A stretch of 64,000 bases of DNA. Origin: Hevea brasiliensis (taxonomy: Eukaryota > Streptophyta > Magnoliopsida > Malpighiales > Euphorbiaceae). Shown here one piece after another: positions 12,170-23,100 of the stretch. The position numbers and the translations under genes are program-made. The stretch spans positions 41,411,593 to 41,475,592 of the forward strand of contig NC_079501.1 of assembly GCF_030052815.1 (NCBI RefSeq). Reading direction: 5' to 3'. The notes under the pieces were generated by a model. It was not told the origin of the DNA and made no database searches. It worked only from the letters and a program-made list of their open reading frames with translations. Numbering within the stretch: position 1 is the stretch's first letter; each line of letters begins with the position of its first letter.

Positions 12170-15100
12170 TGTAACACCCTCCCTGTAGCAACTCTGTACA
12201 GTTTACTGTTCCGGTGACCAGTGTCGGTCCGGACAGTTAGAACGTTCGAAAAAATATTTAAACTAAAGTGAGGAACCATAATTAACTCAAATATTAATAA
12301 GAAAAATTTAGGAAAAATTTTAGAAATAAAATACAACCAAGTTAAATGAGCCGGTGCCCAAGCGATGGGTAACCTAGTAGGAAGTTACGGTTCTCACAAC
12401 TAGGAGCCCTAGACCTAGGGGAAAATTCATAAAATAATTTTTGGGACTCCAGAGAAGGGTCATTGAGGTTTCTATGGCATTAGAATGCCAAGAAAATACT
12501 TAGGAAAAATTTTCAATCGGTACAAACAATTTTTGCCCGTTGAGCCAAACGGAGGGCATTTTGGTCATTTCGCCTTCAGAGGTGATTTTTGGCCGACTTG
12601 TCCAGTTAAGTAAATAATTATTATAATATAAAATGTGAATAAATAATGCTAAAAATTAAATTAAAAATGAGTAGAGAAGAAAAGAAAAGAAAATGAGAAC
12701 AAATGTCAATTTTGACATCATATGATGTCATTTAAAGGAATTCCCACCAATCACATTAAAGCATCACTTAAGTAAGTAATAAAAAAAGATTAATAACACC
12801 AAAAAAAGGAAAAAACAATCTGTTTCTTCACCAAATTAAAGACCAACCGTCTCCCTCTTCTCCCATAGCCAAACCTCCATGAAAGCTCCACCAAAGCTTT
12901 ATAACTCACCAAATCTCACCCCAAAACCCTAAACACCCTTCACAAAAATTAACCCCCACATCAAGAGCAAAGTTTTGATTATCATAAAGTGAAGAAATTC
13001 TAAGGTTTATACAAGCCTATAAAGAGACCAAAGAGGTTAGTGCATGTTAATTACTTAATCTTGTTTATTTCTTAAAACTTAGTTTGAATATGAACAAATA
13101 ATTAAGAAATTGAGATAAATCATGTGTGAAATTGAGAATGGAATTTTGGCCAGCTTTATGAGAGTTGTAGTTGATGGTTTTGATGGATTTAAAATGGCTT
13201 AGAAATGGTGTTGATGTGTATACAAAATTTGAAATGGATTAGTATGCCTAATTGACATGTGTTGTGTGAACCTTGAATTTGAGCTAGGGTTTGGACACAA
13301 AAACTTAGATGTTGTTCATGTGTTGGTGAATGAAAGTTTAAATGGTCAATTAGTGACCATTTGGCTGTGCATGATGAAGAATTGAAGTGAGTTGTAGCTC
13401 GGGATTTGAGTTTGGCTAGGCTGTCCATGGTGACCTGTAGAATTGGACATGAGTCCAGCAGGTTTGGGCAGCCATAACTTGAATTTTAAAGGTTCAATTG
13501 GTGTAAGGCCAATTGGACATGAAACTAGACACATAATGGCACAACTTTGGTGAAGAAACCATGGCCATAAGACCAAACCAAGTGGACCAAAAGCTTTCCC
13601 CAATCCGGGTGACCTGCAGTCTGTTTCTGCACAATGACCAAATAAACAGTGATTGTTCATTTGGCCATAATTCAGTGTAGAATGGTCCAATTGACCTGAA
13701 ATTTTACCAGCGATAATTTGAGATATATGCCAACAACTTTCATGAAGAAACCTAACCCAAATTATGAGCAGAACCTATCCAACAAGTGAATTGAAGTCAC
13801 TATTCACTGCACTGTAGATATGGTCAGTCCAGAAAAATTTCAATCCGGCCGGTTGTGATTTTTGGACCATAACTTGAGCTAAAAAACTCCAAATGGAGTG
13901 ATTCTAAAAAGGAAATTCAACTAGACAAAATAAGGAACAACTTTTATGTTGACCATTTTGCTAAATTCCCACTGCAAAATTGACCAATAGAACAGTAAAC
14001 ACAAGGCATAAAAACTGAAAATTCTGCCCAACTAACATTAAGCTTAGAAATGGTATTGGCAACCAATACCAACAAATTTTGAATGCAAAATGTGGTATGT
14101 TGATGATATTAAAACCAATGTACCTATTGCCTATGCAAAAGTCAAAATTTTTATTGACCAATGAATGGAATAGTAACACTAAAACTTAAATTCCAAAAAT
14201 TGTGAAATTTAAAGGTGTGAAATGCCCTAGTATATCTAACAAGATTGGTTTGGATAGCTTGGCATGCCAATAGGGTTCAGTTAGCAGTACTGCACATGGC
14301 ATTATGCCATTCTGTGATTTCATTCTTTTAGCCATTCTAACATTGTGTTGAGACTTGGCCTTGTGCCTAATGTTATTACAGCTTATTAGCTGTTCTATTG
14401 CACACCAGGAGATACATATGTGACCGATGGTGTGACGGCCCGAGGTACTTGATACCCAGTGCCAGTTTACCCGTTTATCCAGTCCAGTTGTCCAGTATAG
14501 GTTACTTGGGCAACCAAAAATGAAAGTGGATAAATTTAATGAAATAATGAATATAATAAGTACAAAATAAGCAAGACTACAAATATTTTATAAAATTTAT
14601 TTGCAATGAGGCATCAATACATTCACTGCATTTTTATTTTTTGTTACTTCTTTTTATTTTATTATTGGCACCACTAAGTATTATTGCTTAGCGCGTTGCT
14701 TTTGCCATGCATAGGTTCTGGAGAGACCGATCGAGAGCCCAGTAGACCACAGACTGGGTGAGACCATCTGCAGCTCTGCATAGTATCCGTGTCACCTCAC
14801 CGTCATCAGTGCATTGGTAGGACACTAGGTTTTATTTTGATATTTTGTAATTAACTTTTATTTTCTCATATGTAATTGAAACTTATGTAATGTATTTTGG
14901 TATTAATGTAAATAGTGGAAATTGTGTTTATGAATGGAAAAATTGAGTATTTATTTATTGCTTATATATGAATACCATGAGAAATGAATGATTGAGAAAT
15001 GGAAATGTTGTGGAAAATATTGAGATTTTGATAATTATTAGAGTTTTAGAATGATTGGAAATGATTATTGGAAGTGTTTTTAACAGGTTCCGAAGAACTG

Positions 15101-15334
15101 TTTTCTCCATTTTTAGCCGGTACTCTGCCGGATTTTCTATAAAATTTTCAGAACCTCAATAAATTATAATTTCAATAAATGACTTAAATGAATTATATTT
15201 CATAAATTTTACTTCATAACTATGAAAAAAAAAATAAATTAGAAAAAAAAATAATTGAATTAAAATAGGGTGTTCCGATACACTGTGTGGCATGTCTTGT
15301 TCGGCTACACTGTAGACGGGTAAGGGGTGTCACA
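12170..15334 (+). mobile_element. Tekay-1 5' LTR (3165 bp)
   Basis: TGTAACACCC...GGGTGTCACA with perfect TG/CA ends. The partner LTR is 20186-25463. No gene is present; open frames on the minus strand are chance. It contains three 'CCATAACTT...CAATTG'-type modules at 13472, 13665 and 13867, spaced 193 and 202 bp. It also holds the uninterrupted version (about 12763-12790) of the site into which a solo LTR has inserted in the 3' LTR. Confidence 0.95.
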
Positions 15335-15339
15335 TTTAG

Positions 15340-15351
15340 TGGTATCAGAGC
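15340..15351 (+). other. Primer-binding site, tRNA-iMet type
   Basis: TGGTATCAGAGC, five bases after the 5' LTR end; an exact match to the 12-base core complementary to the 3' end of plant initiator methionine tRNA. Confidence 0.85.
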
Positions 15352-15461
15352 ACGGTTTAGGTGTTTCTGGACCTAGATTGAGTCCATACCATGCATTGCA
15401 TTTGTAAGAGTCGAGGTGACACTAATGCAGATCTATTTGTCTTTGTTATTTTGATTAGGAT

Positions 15462-16850
15462 ATGGACCCCACATCTCAGAGGGTAGTTGAGGAGGAAGTG
15501 GAGAGTCATGCTCCACCTGTAGTAGCTAAGATTGGAGGTACGGGAAAACCTGCTCCACCAGCTCCAGCAGAGCCTGCTCAGCCTCCACAGGTCGTGTTCC
15601 AGTAAATGGCCGAATTCTTCAAGCAAATGGCTGGAGTAATGCCACCACCACCACCACCTCCACAACCGAAATCACACCTAGAAAGATTGACAAAATTTTG
15701 AGCAGTGGACTTCTTTGGCAAGAGAGAAGATGATTCTGTTGTAGCTGAAAATTGGTTGAATAGAACAAGCAGAGTTTTAAAATAACTCCACTGCACTCCT
15801 GAACAAAATCTAGAAGCTGTTGTATCTCTGTTGCAAGATGATGCATATGAATGGTGGGATACGGTGTATAGTGAAGTGCAACCAGAAGTAATAACTTGGG
15901 ACTTCTTCCTCTCAGAATTCAAGAAGAAATATGTGGGTAGTGTATACCTAGAAGAGAGAAGAAGGGAATTCATTAACCTGAGGCAGAGACAGTTGACAGT
16001 GGTAGAGTATGAAAAGGAATTTGTCAGATTGAGCCGCTACGGGAGGGAGATAGTCCCTAATGAAGCTAAAAGGTGTAAGAGATTTGAAGAGGGATTAAAT
16101 GACAATATAAAGATCATGATTACTGCCTTGGGAATCATAGACTTCACCAAGTTAGTGGAAGCTGCAATAAAAGTTGAAAAATTAAGAATAAGTGAGCAGA
16201 CCAGAAGAGAGAGACAGCAGAAGAGGGGCCCGGGTCAGTCTAGTTCATCTCCTGCACCTGGGAAGAAGTTCAAAGGTCCACCTACATAGAGTTCAGGTCA
16301 ACCACAAGGTCAGGGTCAGTCTCAGGGGCCCAAGCCACAGTTCACCCCTAGGAGAGGTCAGTCCATACCATCAGTGGGCAACTCTCCAGGGACGAGGTTC
16401 AAGGGACCAGCCCCAGCATCTTCTGCATGTCCACATTGCCTGAAGTGGCATAAGGGGGAGTGTTGGAGAGTGACGGGTGCCTGCTTAAGGTGTGGGTCAA
16501 TAGAGCATCAGTTGAGGAGCTGTCCACGTAGAACTACTATAGCCGCTCCAACACAAGCAGACAGAACTGCTTCTGCACCACAAAGGGGTAGGAAATCTGG
16601 CAAATTTGAGGCAGTGGGACCATCACAGAGTCCTGCATCTGAGCCAGCGGAGAGGCCTGAGGGTAGACCACTTGCTAGAGCCTATGCCATGAGAGCTCAG
16701 GAGGAGCAAGATGCCCCATACGTCATCAGGGGTACGTTCTCCCTCTACAATACATCTGTGCATGCATTGGTGGATCCAGGATCCACTCATTCATACATCT
16801 GCATCAACCTACCCGTAGAAAGGGGGATACTAGTAGGGGAGAGTGACTAA
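15462..16850 (+). pseudogene. Tekay-1 gag and protease start
   Basis: One reading frame from ATG 15462 (MDPTSQRVVEEE) to the stop at 16848, interrupted by in-frame stops at 15603, 15699, 15783 and 16287. Contents: a proline-rich N-terminus, the retrotransposon gag domain (LLQDDAYEWWDTV at about codon 123, then FKKKYV and RRREFINLRQ), a basic linker, two zinc knuckles at 16428-16523 (C-x2-C-x3-H-x3-C, then C-x2-C-x4-H-x4-C) and the aspartic protease motif DPGSTHSYI with its Asp at 16773-16775. Gag packages the RNA; the protease matures the polyprotein. A frame change between 16850 and 16985 separates it from RT. Confidence 0.9.
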
Positions 16851-16984
16851 GACATTCTAGTCACTAATCCATTGGGCCACAGTGTAGTGGTGAACAAAGT
16901 ATACAAAGGTTGCCCGTTAAGGATTCAGGGGTATGAATTCTTGGCAGACCTGAATGAGTTGCCTTTCCAGAGTTTGACGTAATT

Positions 16985-17983
16985 TTGGGAATGGACTGGT
17001 TATCACGTGATCAGGCAATAGTTGATTGTAAATTGAAGACAATTTCTTTGAAAACTCCTGAGGGTAATGAGATTACAGTTGTGGGGGAAAGGACATATTT
17101 CTTATCCAATGTCATCTCAGCCACAGTTGCAAGAAAACTGATGAGAAAAGGCTGTGAAGCCTACCTAGCACATGTGGTGGATACTAGGCAGGCTAAGCCA
17201 GATCTGTGTGACATACCCACAGTAAAAGACTTCCCAGATGTGTTCCTTGAAGAATTGCTTAGTTTGCCACTAGAAAGGGAAGTTGAATTTGCTATTGATA
17301 TACTGCCGGGTACAGCACCAATCTCTGTTGCTCCTTATAGGATGGCACCCACAGAATTGAAGGAACTGAAAATCCAGTTACAGGAGTTACTGGATAAGGG
17401 ATTCATACGCCCCAGTGTGTCACCCTGGGGAGCCCCAATGCTGTTTGTAAAGAAAAAGGATGGGACTTTGAGATTATGCATTGATTACCGGCAGTTGAAT
17501 AAAGTGACAGTAAAGAATAAGTATCCATTACCTAGAATTGATGATCTGTTTGATCAGTTGAAGGGAGCAGGAGTATTTTCCAAAATTGATCTCAGATTAG
17601 GGTATCATCAGTTGAGAGTGAAAGATGCAGATGTGCCAAAGACTGCATTTAGGACTCGGTATGGGCATTATGAGTGTTTGGTGATGCCCTTTGGCCTACC
17701 AAATGCACCAGCAGCATTCATGGACCTTATGAACCGTATCTTCCATCCATACCTAGATCAATTCATAGTGGTCTTTATTGATGATATTTTGGTGTATTCC
17801 AAGACCAGTGAAGAACATGATGAGCATTTAAGGATTGTTCTGCAAACCCTGAGAGAAAAGAAGCTGTATGCTAAGTTGTCCAAGTGTGACTTCTGGTTGA
17901 ATGAGATTGCATTCCTTGGACACATAGTGTCAGCTGATGGGATTAGGGTGGATCCCAAGAAAATAGAAGCAATGATGGAATGA
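16985..17983 (+). pseudogene. Tekay-1 protease end and reverse transcriptase
   Basis: 332 open codons beginning [14 protein letters not shown] (protease C-terminal GMDWL motif) and then [54 protein letters not shown], and the catalytic [12 protein letters not shown] with the two Asp codons at 17780-17785, followed by the thumb [18 protein letters not shown]. The RT copies genomic RNA to DNA. The frame closes with TGA where the family has Trp (before KPPRN), then shifts by one base within 17984-18050. RT motifs themselves look intact. Confidence 0.92.
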
Positions 17984-18629
17984 AAGCCTCCTAGAAATAC
18001 AACTGAGGTCAGAAGCTTCTTGGGGCTAGCTGGTTATTACAGGAGATTTTGTGAAGGGATTTTCCTTAATAGCTGCTCCAATGACCAAGTTGTTACATAA
18101 GAATGTCAGATTTGACTGGAATGACAAGTGTCAGACTAGTTTTGAGAAGTTAAAGGCTATGTTGACAGAAGCACCAGTGTTAACACAGCCAGTGTCAGGA
18201 AAAGACTTTGTGGTCTACAGTGATGCCTTTCATAATGGGTTAGGGTATGTATTGATGCAAGAGGGGAAGGTGGTCGCTTATGCTTCCAGGCAGCTAAGGT
18301 CACATGAACAGAATTACCCTACCCATGATCTAGAGCTTGCAGCAATTATCTTCGCACTGAAGATATGGAGGCACTACTTATATGGTGAAAAGTGCTACAT
18401 TTAAACAGACCACAAAAGTCTAAAATATTTGCCAACCCAGAAGGAGCTCAACCTTAAACAGAGGCGATGGATTGAGTTCCTGAAGGACTATGATTGTGTA
18501 ATTGACTACCATCCTGGGAAGGCAAATGTAGTTGCTGATGCTTTGAGTAGAAAATCCATCACAGCTTTGAGATCATTGAATGCCCGTCTATCTTTGGTTC
18601 GAGATGGAGCTATTTTGGCTGAGTTGTAA
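17984..18629 (+). pseudogene. Tekay-1 RNase H
   Basis: After a frame change near 18040 the frame stays open apart from a TAA at 18402-18404. Visible parts: [13 protein letters not shown] (connection), [32 protein letters not shown] (first catalytic Asp), [20 protein letters not shown] (Glu), TDHKSLKYL (Asp) and [17 protein letters not shown] (last Asp). RNase H removes RNA from the RNA/DNA hybrid. In the first box, DAFHNG replaces the usual DASHNG. Confidence 0.9.
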
Positions 18630-20155
18630 GTGAGGCCAAACCTGTTACAGTAGATTTTAGATGGGCAGAAGGTATATGAGAAGCTAAAGGCTATTATGAG
18701 AAAAAACCTAAAAGGGAAATAAACTTACTATGAAGTGAAAACAGATGGGTGTCTATACTACAAAGGAAGACTGTGTGTACCAGATGATGGGGAATTGAAG
18801 GCCAGTATTCTAAAAGAGGCACACACCAGTGTATATGCTATGCACCTAAGAAGTACAAAAATGTGTCATGATCTGAAGCTTTAGTATTGGTGGCCTGGTA
18901 TGAAGAAGGACATAGCTGACTATGTGACTAAATGCTTGACATGTCAACAAGTCGAGGCAGAACATCAAGTTCCATCAGGTTTGCTATAGCCTATACGCAT
19001 ACCTGAATGGAAATGGGATCGGGTCACCATGGATTTTGTAAGTGGTCTACCTCTCACCCAAAAGAAGCATGATGCAGTATGGGTGATAGTAGATAGATTG
19101 ATGAAGTCAGCACACTTTCTGCCAGTTAGGACTGACAACTCACTAGAGAAATTAGCAGAATTGTATATCAGTGAGATAGCTAGATTGCATGGAATTCCAC
19201 TTTCCATCATATCTTATCGAGACCCAAGGTTTACATCGAGATTCTGGAAGAAGTTGCATGATTCCTTGGGTACACAACTCCACTTCAGCACAGCTTTCCA
19301 TCCTCAGACGGATGGGCAATCAGAAAGAGTAATCCAGGTAAACAATTGAAACCAATTAAATTAATACACATATTGAACTGAAATGGTAATAATAATGTGA
19401 AATATATATCAAATCCTTGAGGATATGCTGAGGAGTTGTGTCATTGAGTTTGAGGGAAGTTGGGATAGATACCTTCCACTGGCAGAATTTGCATACAACA
19501 ATAGCTACCAAGCTAGTATCCAAATGGCCCCGTATGAAGCACTGTATGGGAGGAAATGTAGAACTCCAGTGTGCTGGACTGAATTAGGCGAAGATAAACT
19601 AGTAGGACCAGACCTAGTGAAACAGACTGAGGATAAGGTAAAACTAATCAAAGCCAATCTGAAGGTTGCCTTAGATAGACAGAAATCTTATACCGACCTG
19701 AAGAGAAAAGAAATAGAATATGCGGTTGGCGACAAAGTGTTCCTCAAGGTGTCACCGTGGAAGAAGGTACTGAGGTTTGGAAGAAAAGGTAAGTTAAGCC
19801 CTAGGTTCATTGGCCCATATGAAGTCATCGAACTTGTGGGACCAGTAGCTTACAGGCTAGCTTTACCACCAGAGCTGGACAAGATCCATAATGTGTTCCA
19901 CGTGTCTATGCTAAGAAGATACCGCTCAGATCCTTCACATGTCATCTACATGGAAGAAATTAAAGTACAACTGGATTTAACATATGAAGAAGAACCCATA
20001 AGGATATTGGCTCGAGAAATGAAAGAGTTGAGGAATAAGCAGATTCCACTGGTGAAAGTGCTTTAGAGGCACCACAATACCGAAGAGGCAACATGGGAAA
20101 ATGAAGAGATGATGAGGCAACAGTTCCCTGAACTGTTTGCATCAGGTAAATTTCG
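18630..20155 (+). pseudogene. Tekay-1 integrase with chromodomain-like tail
   Basis: Continues in the RNase H frame, with stops at about 18651, 18720, 18882, 18987 and 20064. Parts: zinc-binding H-H-C-C module (KEAHTSVYAMH ... [12 protein letters not shown]), catalytic core (MDFVSGLPLTQ with first Asp; ISYRDPRFTSRFW with second Asp; DGQSERVIQ with Glu), GPY/F module (KGKLSPRFIGPYEV) and the tail EEPIRILAREMKELRNKQIP ... EATWENEEMMR. This tail is the divergent chromodomain typical of Tekay/Del, thought to steer insertion toward heterochromatin. In the second box a Tyr (SYRD) stands where Asp (SDRD) is usual, so a catalytic residue may be lost. A 75-bp insert (19338-19412) splits the core. Confidence 0.92.
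19338..19412 (+). other. 75-bp intron-like insert inside integrase
   Basis: Exactly 75 bases (25 codons) that are absent from Tekay-2, where IQ is followed directly by ILEDMLRACV. It begins GTAAACAATT after CAG, is about 80% A+T, and includes an in-frame TGA. It has the look of a plant intron donor but contains no AG at all, so no normal acceptor; the first AG downstream is within CTTGAG (19421). Confidence 0.8.
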
Positions 20156-20172
20156 AGGACGAAATTTAAATT

Positions 20173-20184
20173 AGAGGGGAAGAG
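20173..20184 (+). other. Tekay-1 polypurine tract
   Basis: AGAGGGGAAGAG one base before the 3' LTR start; primer for plus-strand DNA. Confidence 0.85.
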
Positions 20185-20185
20185 T

Positions 20186-23100
20186 TGTAACACCCTCCCT
20201 GTAGCAACTCCGTACATTCTACTGTTCCGGTGACCAGTGTCGGTCCGGACAGCTAGAACATCCGGAAAAATATTTAAACTAAAGTGAGGAACTATAATTA
20301 ACTCAAATATTAATAAGAAAAATTTTGGAAAATTTTTAAAAATAAAATACAACCAAGTTAAATGAGCCGGTGCCCAAGCGATGGGTAACCTAGTAGGAAG
20401 TTGCGGTTCTCACAACTAGGAGCCCTAGACCTAGGGGAAAATTCATAAAATAATTTTTGGGACTCCAGAAAAGGGTCATTGAGGTTTCTATGGCATTAGA
20501 ATGCCAAGAAAATACTTAGGAAATTTTTTCAATTGGTACAGACAATTTTTGCCCGTTGAGACAAACGGAGGGCATTTTGGTCATTTCGCCTTCAGAGGTG
20601 ATTTTTGGCTGACTTGTCAAGTTAAGTAAATAATTATTATAATATAAAATGTGAATAAATAATGCTAAAAATTAAATTAAAAACGAGTAGAGAAGAAAAG
20701 AAAAGAAAATGAGAATAAATGTCAATTTTGACATCATATGATGTCATTTAAAGGAATTCCCACCAATCACATTAAAGCATTGTTAGTAGTATGCCCTAGA
20801 GCATATCATTTAGTATGTATCTTGTACATAATTTTATTAATAAAAGGCATTTCCACTTTTCCGTTTACATAATATATTTACGTGTAATAGAAAAGGTCCA
20901 TTGATATTTTGTTAGAAATATTATTCTTAAGTTGTTAAGAATATGAGTGACAATATTTCTAGCACGAAGTATCATAAATAGGTTCACAATCGAGGATACT
21001 TTATAATAAGGACATGACTTATCCAGAAAGATTGTATTCATGTTTGTTCCCAAGTTATTTATATGAGATATAAATAAGATGGAATGGTGAGTCTCATGCC
21101 ATATAACAAACATGATAGGCACTTATAAATGATAAGTAGGCCGAACCAGTGACACTTTGGACAAGCACATGGAGTTTACTCTTGTCAATGTTTTGTCATA
21201 AATCATATCAGTGCATATAATCTTTAGACCTGAGATAGCACAGTTATCTTGTATATAGGTAGTTTGAGTTTGATACTGCTTTCATACTTGTACTGTGTAT
21301 GGGTATATGGGCATGTGTTGGCTCCTACTAGTTATATATGGAGGTAGGTGTTGATCAAGATGGAATATGTTCCTTTAAGTAAATAGAGATAAAATCCTAT
21401 GTTCATTTAATTGTTCTTGATGTTTCAAGTTCCTGGCCAGATGATAGATTTATTCGTAAAAGAGTTCGATGAGAAAATCTTTTAATCAAGAACTGGAATT
21501 AAAAGAGAACATAATATTCATAGCAAATGGAGTTTGACATAAACCATGACTCAGCTTGAGTTGGGATTTTGTAATGTAGAGATTCTAGTGCATGGTAACA
21601 TATGATTATAGGTTCATTTAAGGTAAACCTTATTACTAATTGGGTGGCCATGGCATGCTATGCTAGGTGTTAACCATGGTCTATGAGGTTCATAAAATGA
21701 TTTAGAGAAATCATTTATGGTAAGAAAGAGTTCTGATGATATTAAGAGTTGATATCATGTCTCATTGCCAATTAGTGATGAGCCTAGTAAGTCACACACA
21801 TACACAAGTTATCACCTAATTAAATATGATTTAATTAATTAATTAATTAAAGAGTTTAATTGATTAATTAAATAGGTTTGGTTTGCAATTAGATTGCAAA
21901 GTCCCTAGCATGACTTGAAACCAAATCTAGATTATTGGATGTATAATATAAGTTAAATTTATATTTAAAGTGTTTAAATATAAATTTAATTAGTGAGAAA
22001 TTAATTAATAGAGATTAATTAATTAATTTATATTTGATATAAATTAATTAGAAGAAGAAAATATTTATTTTGGGTTAAGAACTCAAAATTAAGACACATG
22101 GGCATTTTGGTCATTTTGCAGAGTGACACGTGGCACCATGAGATGGTGACACATGGCATAACACATAAGCTTGCCAAATATTTTTTTAATCATGTAAGAT
22201 GATTAAAATCAAGATTAAATATAGGTTTGACACTTGGCACAATGTGATTGGGTCACTTAAACCTAGAGCTAATCAAAGGGTGACATGTGGCAAGGGTTTA
22301 ATGTGTTAACCTAGCTATTTAAGTGTTGTTATGAGAAAACAAAATACAACCAACAGCCACACTCCTTTTTCACGCCATTTTAAAGCTCTCCCTCTATTCT
22401 TCTTCATCTCTCATCAATTCAAAGAGATTAGTCATCAATCTCTTGAATTAAGAACACTAGAAATTGTTTCTAGTGTCCTGTTTACATCTCTAATCTCTTA
22501 AAAGGCAGAAGTTGAATTTCTAATTAATAGAAAAGGCTTTAGAAGCTGTTCAAGGGCTTCCATAGGTGTTCTTGGTGTGGACAAGCTAGAGGGACAACAT
22601 CTGGTGTCCTGAAGATGAATCTCAAAGGCGCAGACACGCTGCAGTGCATCAAGAGGTTAGTGTAATCGTTCTTGATTTAATCTAGGGTTCTAAAATTAAT
22701 CTGATTAATTTTAAAATCTTAAATGGCAAATACAGATCCAAAAACATATTAAAAGAGTTTTAATATGTTGTTTATCATTGAAATCAAATAGATAAAAATA
22801 AATCTTGCATGGTGCATGTGACCCTAGGTGAAAATTTTTGAATTCAATGGTATAAACTTGTGTTTTTCACGCTTCCGTTCCTTCAAGCATCACTTAAGCA
22901 AGTAATAAAAGAAGATTAATAACACCAAAAAAAGGAAAAAACAATATGTTTCTTCACCAAATTAAAGACCAGCCGTCTCCCTCTTCTCCCATAGCCAAAC
23001 CTCCATGAAAGCTCCACTAAAGCTTTATAACTCACCAAATCTCACCCCAAAACCTTAAACACCCTTCACAAAAATTAACCCCCACATCAAGAGCAAAGTT

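Noticed and set aside
15357..15973. Minus-strand open frames rich in Trp or Val
   Set aside because: They are shadows of the CCA/proline-rich gag N-terminus on the plus strand.
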